DNA of 64,000 nt from Isoetes taiwanensis. Its lineage: Eukaryota > Streptophyta > Lycopodiopsida > Isoetales > Isoetaceae. How positions within the stretch are numbered: position 1 is the first letter of the stretch; every line of letters begins with the position of its first letter. The notes beneath the pieces are model-generated. The model saw only the letters and a list, made by a program, of their open reading frames with translations. It made no database searches and was not told the DNA's origin. Shown here one piece after another: positions 35,264-45,639 of the stretch. Both the position numbers and the translations under genes were made by a program. Where the stretch lies: assembly GCA_021234155.1 (NCBI GenBank), contig JAJEKV010000004.1, positions 4,654,109 through 4,718,108 of the forward strand. Reading direction: 5' to 3'.

Positions 35264-36400
35264 ACAACATGACCGTCCTTCCTATTGACGCAAAGAACAT
35301 TGTTTTTGCATCAAGAGCAAGCAGATTGAACCTTTTCGTTTTTAACCAAATGGATCGGGCCATGTGTTCTGAAATGTCCTCTCCTCTAACATGGTGATTG
35401 AAAATGTTCCTGCACAGGCCATCATGAGGAGAGCCAAGCCCTTGTCAGGCATAATGGCCTATGCAAGAAGATTACCATTGCCAAAATGGTACATGTTAAA
35501 TGCACCATTGATACAATGGTCAATAACTTTTTCTACCCGTTCAATGATTTCTACGCTTCTACAGGTTTAAAGGATGCCTCAAGTATAACTCTCTATGAAG
35601 GATACACACAATTGCACAAGTTATGCTGTGATCACATTCTTTAGAAGGATAAGGAGTGAGACAGTACATTTGCAACATAATCCACGTCCGTTAACACTTT
35701 CAAAGAGCATGAAATATAAAACCCATCATGGTCCGTGTCCGACCAACTCCACCTTACCTCTTAGTCTCTTTTCTGACTAACTTCCTTCTACAAGTCGAAA
35801 AATCTTACCAATGCTATATGATCATTGACCCCACCTGTATGAAAATTCATCCTTCTAGCATTAGCATGAACTTGCTTGTCTTCATGACGATAAAATTATG
35901 AAATCAAAATTAATAAAATCATGAATACTCAAAATGTAGCATCAAAACCACATTACTAATGGTGCCAGGCTTTGTTCTTTTGAATTTTAGGCACCATCTT
36001 ATCATCCTACTATCCAACTCATGCTGGATAAACCACGTAGTGTATAGCCTGAAGCATTTGCCAAGAGATGTTCTCCCTGCCCTTCCAAACTAGTGAGATC
36101 TTCATCCTGCTTGCCTCGGGTCTTGCCTTGCTTTACTTTTCTTCTTTTACTTTTCAACATTCCACACATTACAAAAACCCATAAACTTCCTAATATTCAC
36201 TTGGTCTGCGCAAGATTTACAATTGTCTATGCCCTTGTCAAAAATTGGTTTTAGATAAATCTTCACATTGTTATAACCACCTATATGCAAGTAACAATTT
36301 GTACATAGTGTTTTGCTGTCTTCCTCTATATCACAAGGTCATAATGTTATGATCATTGCCAACAAGTGCATCTAAAAAAAGTTAGCATGAGCATTAAGAA
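35264..36400. other. No recognisable gene
   Basis: AT-rich DNA without family matches. Confidence 0.35.
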
Positions 36401-36402
36401 GT

Positions 36403-36492
36403 AAACCAATTTGACAGTCCATGGTCCTTCAAGCAACAAATACAAACAAACCAATTTGACAGTCCATGGTCCTTCAAGCAACAAATACAAAC
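36403..36492 (+). repeat. Perfect 45 bp tandem duplication
   Basis: 36403-36447 is repeated at 36448-36492 (AAACCAATTTGACAGTCC ... ACAAATACAAAC) without visible mismatch. Confidence 0.9.
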
Positions 36493-36534
36493 GCAATAAT
36501 GATCAATTTACGTCTACCACTCAACCCTACATAT

Positions 36535-36949
36535 GACGACGTTTTATTTCAAAATTTCCCATTTCGCCTCAAATACCAAAACTTTTTTGAACTTGAAGGA
36601 TTGCCACGCAAATTGTTATAGCCATTCAAAACAGTGTTATACTCCCGAATAAATTGCTTTTCTAATATATTCGCCTCGTGTCGATTGGCGACATGCCCCA
36701 ATATCTCAAACTGGAACATGTTCAAAATGATCCATACTTCTTGACATCTTTAGCTATTTTCTTATTTGGCTTCTTCATATGTTGTTTCATACGTTTCCAA
36801 GGATTTGACGTTTGCCCTATATATTTCATCTCCCTCCCCACACATGTAATGCAATAGATATAAATAAGTTTCAATATCATGCACTCATTGTCTACAAAAG
36901 CAAAATTGAGCATGTATGTATAAATAATAAAGAAGCTGGTGCTACACAA
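36535..36949 (-). pseudogene. GIY-YIG endonuclease domain, frameshifted
   Basis: On the minus strand IYCITC..., KYIGQTSNPWKRMKQHM and KKIAKDVKKYG (about 36870-36735) form the first half of a GIY-YIG nuclease fold, with the metal-site Arg in the NPWKR segment. After a frameshift near 36725 the second half continues: FEILGHVANRHEANILEKQF (the catalytic Glu of the EANxLEK motif) and EYNTVLNGYN to about 36535. Family members are found in repair nucleases, homing enzymes and Penelope-like retroelements. No RT or repair domain lies nearby, so the parent is unknown. Confidence 0.65.
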
Positions 36950-37059
36950 AACAAAAAATTACATCCTATCATTATCTATGAAATGCGTTCACATAATCAC
37001 AAACAACATATACCTTTACGAACAACTTGAATGTAAAAAGCAACCAAACTCTTAACAAC

Positions 37060-37380
37060 ATGGAAGATGGGTCGCCGGAATCATCCTGGTGCTGCCATGT
37101 GGCAGTCCCCTACACTCCGGAATGGAAAGAGGGGCTGCCATTCCGCTCAGCCGGTGAAGATCAAGATCAAGCCGGTGCAATCAGGAACAAGAATCGGTAA
37201 AAAAAACGCAGCTCCCATCTTCCATGTTGTGGGGGGAAGCAAATCGGTCCCCCCTTCCGCAGTGGGCAGGGGACTCGCTCCCGGCTGTCGCCGGTCGCGA
37301 GGCTCCCCCTGTCCACTGCGGAAGGGGGTCCCGATTTGCTTCCCCCCATACATCATAAATGGAAAGAAGATGGACACAAT
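37060..37380. repeat. GC-rich element with long hairpin
   Basis: A segment richer in GC than its surroundings. Its right part is a near-perfect hairpin: left arm 37231-37272 (starts GGGGGGAAGCAAATCGG) and right arm 37306-37347 (ends CCGATTTGCTTCCCCCC) pair at about 39 of 42 positions around a 33 nt loop. The left part (GGAATGG...GCCATTCCGCTCAGCCGG) has a diverged relative at about 45300-45335. Open frames here on both strands are by-products of the hairpin symmetry. Confidence 0.8.
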
Positions 37381-37520
37381 TTATTAATGGATACCGGTTG
37401 CCTAGCCTTCTTCCCAACCCTCCAGTTTTGCGCTAGTTATTTTTGGACGGCACAATTTATTAATGGATATCGGTTGCCTAGCCTTCTTCCCAACCCTCCA
37501 GTTGTGCTAGTTATTTTTGG
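37376..37520 (+). repeat. 75 bp tandem duplication
   Basis: Two tandem copies containing GGTTGCCTAGCCTTCTTCCC and CTAGTTATTTTTGG. The second copy lacks a few bases. Confidence 0.8.
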
Positions 37521-37787
37521 GCGGGCACTAATGTGATTTCACGCTAAGAGGGAAAATTCCATCCATTTGGAATCGCATGTGTGATAGTCAAATTCTAAAA
37601 TGGCTGACGTGGCATATCAACTCTTCGGAGCCAAGAAGCGTCTTTCCGAGCTTCCCTCCTTGCTAAGCTCTCCTCATCTCGCATCTTGAACGAGGTGAGC
37701 CACCGGAATTTGTATATATATTTGTTTTATTCCGGAGAAGGCATTGCAGCTAGAACCATATCGAAATGACTTGCTGAATCATTTAGG

Positions 37788-40700
37788 ATGGATAATGATG
37801 GAGGTCTTACCATCCTCAGAGAAATGTTATCAGTGCAGCATGTGCCTGTGGTGGCAACTTTGCAGTGGGACAAGCTTCAAACAATCCTTCATTCTATTCT
37901 GGAGCAGATACAAGTCCAGGTTACTTGCCTTTCATTGAAACTTATAAGCACTTATAAGCTGGCGCATGCACGAGTCTGATAGAAGGCACTATTCGCTCTC
38001 TCTTTTTACTTTTTCTTTTTTTCTAATGGTCGTAAAAAGTAGGGATCCCGTCTTGCAAAGATAGAAGAAGAAGGGAAGGTTTATTCTACAATAAAGGAGA
38101 ACTGTAATCAGATGTGGTATGGGCGCTTTCTTCGCATATTATTTTTTTTGTGCTTTTGTTTCCCTAAAAGGCTTGATTGGCCCACAGCAAGGATGTTGAA
38201 GTAAAAAGCAATGTGGCATTATCCAAACTAGGAGAAAAGCAGGAAGCTCTTTTGGATGAATTCAAGGAACAAAAAAACTGGTCAAAATCGGTGGAGGAAC
38301 GTCTTGAAAACTTGTCTGGCAGCAGGTAGTGTTTTTGGGTTCTGTGTTTCTTGAGGAGAATTTTTCTTCGTTGGTTGCAAATTATATTATCACGTGCAGG
38401 ACAAATGCTAACAACAATGAGAATATGCAATTGGTGGGCCAGCTTAAATCAATCCCAACAAGAGTGGAAAATCTGGAAAGAGAATTGAAGGCTCTTGCCA
38501 AAAGTACCGAAGCCATGCCAGCAGCCATGATTGGGGTAAAGGAAGCTTCAGTTCGAAATGCTTCAGATACAGTCGGTTCTGCAGGAATGGCTGAAGTGCA
38601 ACAACCAGAGCAAGTAAGTCATCAAGTTGCTGCAGTGTCTGCAGAAGAAGGTAGTCAGAGAAATCAGCTGCAAGATGTGGAATTGAGAGTAAGTGTATAT
38701 CTGCCTCTATTTGGGAAAAAGCCTGCTATTTAATTCTTCCATAGTGACTCAAAATTTTTAATGACCACACTTCTGGTATGATGGTTGGAACAGCTTAATG
38801 CAGCAATGCAGAAGATCAAAACAGATCAGATGCAGGACATGGAAATGAGAGTAAGAGCATATCTCCCCTCTGCTGGAAAAAGCCTGCTGTTTAATTTTCT
38901 TCCTTAATGAAACCATTATGAAAATAACAATGGTTATGATTCTGCTGTGATGGTTGTCCAGATGGAGCAGCTTAATGCAGCAATGCAGAAGACCAACAGA
39001 GATCAGCTGCAGGATGTAGAACTGAGAGTAAGAACCTATCTGCTTCTGCTGGAAGGAGCCTGCGATTTAATTTCTTCCTTGCCCCCACGCTTATTGGCCA
39101 TTCATCTGGTTTGATGGTTCTGCAGATGGAGCAGCTTAATGCAGCAATGCAGAAGATCAACAGTGACTTGACTTCAGATATGGAAAGATTAAGAAACTTG
39201 TGCCAAGTATGTTTTCAACTTTTTTTTGTACCTCTTTGGGAAGTATGTTCGTCTTCTTTCATCATATGTTTTGTGCCTGATTATTTCCTATTGCTGTTCG
39301 TGTTGTGGTTCAGAGCTTGCGTAGCGATTATGACGCAATGCCTTTGTTGCCTACTAGTGGAGTGTCCCCTAGCAATGAAGCTGAAGGAAAAGAGCCCAGT
39401 GCAGGTTTACAGCTAGCCATTACAGAATTACATAATCGTCTGAAAAGGAAAGCGGACAAAGATGCTCTTGATGAAATGGCAGCAATATTAGGCAGAACCA
39501 AAGAAGTAGGGCCCAATAGGACTTACACATATGTTGCTATACTTGCAATATGATTAGACCTAATACTGTACACTGTAATAGTTTTTCAGGCTGTAGAGAA
39601 GGTAGAGGGTTTTGTAAGCGAGTTGCAACGCCAAGGAAAGACCACTTCTATTGCACCAGACAGAAAGGCACCAATCTCAAATGTGAGTGATTATATGGGT
39701 TGTGAAGTTTCAGACAAGTGTCGAGCATAATGATCTAAGCTTTTGTTCCCGGAGAAGGTCAAAGTTTGTTTGGGTGGGTTAACGTTTGATGCATGCTTAA
39801 AATCTTGCAGAATGATGATCTCAGAAAGTCCATGGTAACAAATTAGAATGGTCTGGTGACAGTAGTACTAATGCACTAAGGCATTATAACGAGTCCCATG
39901 CTTTTGGTTTTTTTTATAGGCATCCCAAGTTGAAACAAAAGCTGATTATTCCTTGGAGGAACCGCAATCTAAGGTGAATTCAATGGATGAGAGCAAGTTG
40001 GAAGGAAAGGCATCTCAAATTACAGCGAAAGCTGATCATGTAATGGAGGAACCACAGTTTAAGATAAATTCCATGCAGACAGTGGCAATGGATGGGAGCA
40101 GTCTTCAAAGCAGCCAGAATAATAAGGATGCAGTTGGTGATACCATTCAATCACAAACAATGGTACATTTTATCAAAATATTAGCTTTGTGTATGCTTTA
40201 CACAACCAACATCAAATAAACGCCGCAGACTCATCTTGCATTACTTTCCTGTAGTCGTCATTATTGGTACACACATCATCCAATTTAACACCAAAATAGT
40301 GGGCCCCCTTAAGTGTGCATGCTCCTTCAAATAAAGCCACCTTGTTTCCTAGATTAGGCATGTGGTAGCAACATCATGATGCTAAGTTCTCACTATGTTT
40401 TATGTATTACTGCTATAACCAAGTAACCAAGTTGTAGATTTGGGTTCTAAGTAACAAATATACAGTGATTAGAGTGTTCAACTTTATACAACCTCGCCAA
40501 AAATAGCCTTGAATAAAATTTGATCCTTTTTCGTCTGTAAAAATTATGGCATTGTGCATTCTGCAGTCTTCGCGAGAAGAATATCTCATTTTGCGTGCTG
40601 ATGTGAATGATCTCATGGATGCAGTAGAACATCTGGTAAGAAAGACGCTGCCAGTTTAAGCCCCATTTTTGGAATGTGTAGGGTTGATTGACCCTCGGTT

Positions 40701-43700
40701 ATAAAACATTCAGATACCTGTCCCCTTTTATTCTTAATTTACCAGTGAATTCATCTCATCAAGCATCTATAACGAAGTAAGTTTGATTCTGCTGCAGAGG
40801 GAACAGCTTAAGTCGGGGCATCATGGAGACAAAAATCTGTCAGATGAAGTTTATGCTTTGATTGATGAGCATGGAGTCGAGCTCATGGATTATTCCAACA
40901 CAATCATGAAAATTGAGGTACATGCAAGGTCTTCACTATGTGCTCTAGCATCAACCTGTTTGGAATCTACTAAAAACCTTGAAGTTGGATGTTTTTTATT
41001 CTTAATCAACAACTGCAGGGTGTTGTAGAAGCTAAAGCTGATCAACCTAATGTTATGGCTTTAAAAACCAAGATCGAACAGCTTGATGAAAAACGGAAGT
41101 CCAGAGGTGCCTCAACGTTGGCTCTCAGTATGATGAACGAAAATGTAGCTTTACCACTGTCTGACCATGATCAGGTATTTCTTGGAAAATGAGGCGAAGT
41201 TAATTGAACCATAAAAGACCACTGATGTTTCGAGAAATTGTTGTGTCCACACAACAGTCTCATGCTTTAACTTTTGTGAACGTGAGACTTCATTGACTGC
41301 TACATGCCTAAAGACACATGATCGGACAGCTATAGATTCTCGTGTTCTAGCAAGCCTTTTGTGTATCATGTCTTGGATATGCAGTATCTCCATTCTAATT
41401 AAGCAACATTTAATTCTCCATATGATTTTCAATTTATCGATCATTGTTGGTCTGTGCTACTCATGTTTCCGTATTTGAGATGAGTATGCTTGGCAGAATT
41501 TCGAAAAATCTTTTGCCATTATATAATATAAAAATTCACTTTTTCCTTTATATCTGAGGCATTTTCTGCTTTGCTAATAGCTTATGTTTTTGAGAATCCT
41601 TCATAATTATCCTTTGCTATAGCATCCTTGAAAGAGACCGGACGGCATGATTAGGCATTTTGAAGCAAAATCAGTTGTCTGTCCAATGTTGGTATCTAGT
41701 AGAAAATTGTCTGGACTGCATTTGATGGTAAGCTTATAACCATGATGACCATAGAATGCAGCTAAGCAGACGATGACGAACTTCACCGTAAGTGAAGTTC
41801 CGGTGACCAGATCTTGTGATATACTTGTAATTTTGCTGAAGGATGTCTTTCCTGTACAGGTTGTAAAAACTATTTTAGTGAGTTGGCACAAGCTCGTCAA
41901 ATACTTTATTCTTTTAAATCCTATCATGATATATTGTCCCCATCAAATCTATATCATTTCTTTTCCTTGTAGGAATCTGTTTAGGAGCCATTATGTTTAG
42001 CTGCCTGAAGAAAATTCCTGCTTTGCTTGCTTGCAGGATGATTTAAATGCAAAGACACCTGGTTTAACAATACCTGCCAGAGCCAGTATATCAGATGGAG
42101 TTTCAGCTTTGCTAGAAGAGCACAATTCTGTCATCAAGGATTCTACTAGCATGTTATCAAAAGTTGAGGTATAGTTTGAATCTGGGTGGATTTCATTTAC
42201 CTATATTTATCTTTGCTAACTTTATTTGGTATAAATTATGACAAATATTAATTATTTCAGGCAGTATTGGACTCTAAGTCTGACCCATCCAATTTGCTCG
42301 ACTTAAAGAGCCACATACAGCAGCGCCGGAAAAGTAGGACCTCGATTGTCGAGCCAATGCGCATGGCTGTAAGTCATAAGCACTATAAAGTTCAAAGTTA
42401 AAACCTAGATTATACCAATACATTTTTCATACATGCAGAATGAAACGAATGTTTCCACACATGAAGGAGATCGATCTTCAATGCCTATGCCCAAAATTCC
42501 TTCTGGAAGCAAGGAGTCACATAAAGTTTCAAGTCTTCTTGATAAGCATACATCCCAGCTAATGGAGAACTTCAATAAGCTTCTTAGGCTGGAGGTGGGT
42601 AACATTAATAACATTATGTAATTGATTCCCGCTCTTTCTTATGATGCTGGTCCTATTTCATACAGGACATGTTACAATCCAAAGCTGACAGAACTACATT
42701 GGAAGCCCTACGGGATGATGTGGAACATCTTGAGCGGATGGAAACTGGAGGAACAGACCAGACACTAATTCAGGTGGTTAATTGATAACTGAACTTCATA
42801 GCAAAGGCATTATTGTAGCTCATAGGATTAGTGACATTAAGCTTACACATTATACTAAATGTTTTAATTAGACAAGATCTAATCAGTACATCCAACCTAA
42901 ATTTGCTATTCATTGAAGTATAAACAAGCTTCCAAAACATGTAAATCAATATCATAAAATGTTTTGCAGACAATGGAGGAAATAAAGAAAACCGTAGCTC
43001 TTCACGAGAAAGAACTAGAAGAGGTTCATTACATGCCATGTTTCTCTCTTCATGTTTTTCTTTGTTCTAAGTTTGCCTTTCTGGAATGTAGATAATAAAG
43101 GGTGTGTTCATCATGTCTGGACATGATCCAAGCTTTGTTCCTCCCAAATTAAGAGGATCCCTGTTAAAAAGGGGCAGCGATCTATTTAGGCTGCAGTCTA
43201 GCATTGTTAAAGAAGAACACATCCAAGAAAATCTGCACAATAGGGATGAGAGAACTCGAAGCTTAAAAAAATCATCAGAGGCAGCTACAACACCTTATCA
43301 TTCTCTGGTCGAGTCTTCAAGCAGTGGTTACGGGTCAGGGATTAAAGATCAGAACGAACAGGCACCTGCGGCGAGCAATTTGAGAGGATTTAGAACATCC
43401 AATCAACTCTCCTCGCCTTTTGTAGCTGCTTCTAGTGTAGATGCTCCAGATAGTCCTCACAAAACACACAGCACAAAACAGAATTCATTGCTCACATCAC
43501 CACGATCTCACCCGTCACCACGATCTCAGCCTTCACCACGAGCCCATGTGTCATCACGTCGTGTTGATCGTGAAATAGAGAGTTCACAACAAGATCTGCA
43601 ATATGGCACTATAGACGGATCAAGGAATCTGGGTGCAGGTGCTATTACATCGTCTAGCATTTCTGAAGATGGAAGAGACTATGTGTACCCCAATCTCCCA

Positions 43701-45099
43701 CATGCACAGCCTAGCAGTGCTCCTGAGTCAAAGGATACAGAAATATCAGGTCCTACCGACTCTGAACTATCCGCAAAGATAAGTATTTTGTATGAAGGAC
43801 AAGGTGATCGTGACAGTGCTGTTCCAGAAACTGAACGAATGTTTGACCACCAGTCAAGAATGAATCAAGATCTTTTTAAAGCATTTGAGGTTTGTGAGTC
43901 TAAGTTTTGGGTCAAGATATTATATAGTTTCCTCTGAGAAACTGATTGGTTGTATTTGTAGGATGCATTGAAAGAACACAAGATTCAGCCAAAAGAAAAT
44001 TGTAAACAACTTGAAGATATTGATAACTTGAGAATGAGTTTGGATGAATTTGAATCCTTGCTATCAAAATTAAGGGCCACAGTGGATCGCAAGGCTGACA
44101 AAAGTGAGATGAAGGTAAGCCTCTAATCCCTGTTGATACTGTCCAGTTGTAGAAAAGCTTTACATGTTATTATTGAAGGAAAGAAATTCTCTATGATTTG
44201 ATTCAATATGCCCGCATTGTTCCAATGTAATTGCCCATATACCACATGGTGCACAATGTATAGCACTGGCATGGACGCGTCACTGCCATTGCAGGTTTTC
44301 AACGAGCAGTTTGGTGGGGAACTAGCGAAAGTCCTGTGTTTTGTTCTTGGGCTTATTGGATGTGTCACATGTTGGGATTAAACGCATTGCATGATAGGTG
44401 TCAGGAATGCTGCAGGGTGTTAAAAAAAATTGACGATTGGCAACCTTTTTCTGCCATACAAATTGTCTCTGTTGAAATATTTGAATATTGGCAACCTCCT
44501 TCGGCCATACAAATTGTATCCCATGCATGTGTTACATGTCTGTATAAGGAGATCGTAATGAGCTGACCAAACACCATTGATAATCGTGATAATGATCTTA
44601 TTACTTGCAGGACCTTTGGCACTATATCCATGAAAACTTGAAGGATCGTGTTATGTTTAGTGGGAAGCCATTACTTGGCTTCAAGTGCATGTAAGATCGT
44701 CCTATCATCATATTATAGTTGTCATCTTTTACTTTGTGATACTAGCAATGCTGCTTTTAAACAGGTCTTGTGAGCATGCAATTGAAAAGCTCAATCCTTT
44801 ACGATCGGAGCATCTACCAACGAATCTAATGCCAAAACAATGGCTTTCCATGTTGACAGCTGGACGTCTTATGCAAGGATATGCAGTGGTAGGATCTGCA
44901 AAAGTACTTAGATATGTTGTCTATATACTGATTCGTTTTCTCATTGTGATGGCAGGAAAAAAAAGATGGGAGGGAATCATTCACTCTGCATACAAATTGC
45001 ATGCATCAGACAGGAAGTACTACGCAGCCACGTGGCATCTCAAAGTCTTTGGGTCAAGTCAATGAAGCAAGGTCAACAAGCAAACGAATGGTGGCATGA
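37788..45099 (+). CDS. DUF4795/QRICH2-like coiled-coil protein, 23 exons
   Basis: A complete gene model of 3513 coding nt (1170 aa). Exons: 37788-37919, 38192-38325, 38400-38688, 38794-38850, 38962-39027, 39126-39206, 39314-39505, 39590-39682, 39811-39834, 39920-40162, 40567-40635, 40798-40917, 41019-41174, 42037-42168, 42261-42368, 42439-42594, 42666-42773, 42970-43023, 43092-43889, 43962-44114, 44611-44690, 44765-44888, 44956-45099. All have GT-AG borders and correct phase with no stop. The N-terminus (LQWDKLQTILHSILEQI) and C-terminus (KLRATVDRKADKSEMKDLW, then FKCMSCEHAIEKL) match the human QRICH2/C16orf96 layout, where DUF4795 coiled coils end in a C-x-x-C block. The middle has three tandem KAD-type coiled-coil repeats. 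Exon 19 is long and Ser/Pro-rich. QRICH2 acts in sperm flagella, so a role in the axoneme of motile sperm is inferred. The family call is likely but unverified. The exact joining of exons 1 and 2 is the weakest point. Confidence 0.75.
38640..39206 (+). repeat. Tandemly repeated exon-intron unit in the coiled-coil gene
   Basis: Exons 4, 5 and 6 and the end of exon 3 are copies of one unit: QLNAAMQK plus DQ-QD-E-R, all in phase 0. The introns between are also related: after GTAAG they share ATCTGCCTCT or ATCTGCTTCT, GGAAAAAGCCTGC and TTTAATT. The unit is about 165 bp and includes exon and intron, so whole segments were duplicated, not only exons. Confidence 0.85.
40798..42773 (+). repeat. Three related exon pairs encoding coiled-coil repeats
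   Basis: Exon pairs 12+13, 14+15 and 16+17 encode homologous blocks of about 75-92 aa: a helix with L-x-x-H (VYALIDEHGVELMDYSN; VSALLEEHNSVIKDSTS; VSSLLDKHTSQLMENFN), then LE or VE at the exon end, then SKAD/AKAD-LxxL. Exon ends fall at equal places in each block. An ancient exon-pair triplication is the simplest reading. Confidence 0.75.
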
Positions 45100-45639
45100 G
45101 TTGCAAACAAAATTTGATAGAAAACTTCCACACCCCGGCAAAATGTTCTTTTAAGTTCTTGGTATAATGAGAAGAAGTTTACTTGTGGGTTTTAAAGTGA
45201 GAAAATGTCATTTTGATAGATTCAGTTATTCAATTCATTGTAGCAAATTTCAGCAGTTGATTAACAACATGGAAACTGGCTCTCTTGTTTCGCCTACAGA
45301 ATGGAAAATGGCATGGCGATTCCGCTCAGCAGGTAATTCGAAGGTAAATCTAAAGGCAAATCTCATTTGCGACCCAGTTACCATGTTGTGGCAGCCTGGA
45401 ACTGGGTCGCTGATTTCAGGACCTGCTCCCGGTTCCCGCTGGTCGTGGGACTCCCTGGAATCCGCTCCCCAGATTCCATGCCGTCATACATAATTTTCAC
45501 GCTGAGTTACTTCTGCAAAAATGACAAATCTTTGGCTAAGAATTATTGAAAGGGAAAACTATCAAAATGCCCCTCAGAACGAGGTGTTTTGCCAAGATAG
45601 CAACGAGGTGTTTTGCCAAGATAGCAATAATTTCTTAAT
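45100..45639. repeat. Diverged relative of the 37 kb GC-rich element
   Basis: About 45268-45490 shares the GAATGG...GCGATTCCGCTCAGCAGG block and the CCATGTTGTGG block, in the same order, with the 37060-37350 element. A hairpin made of GCGACCCAGTT and AACTGGGTCGC (about 45369-45407) replaces the long hairpin. No gene is seen. Confidence 0.5.

Noticed and set aside
35097-35397. Lys-rich and Phe-rich frames near 35.2 kb
   Set aside because: Caused by the (AAAAG)n microsatellite.
37147-37417. Overlapping frames on both strands near 37.2 kb
   Set aside because: They are created by the 42 bp inverted repeat: the same peptide (GGKQIG / GGSKSV type) appears on both strands.
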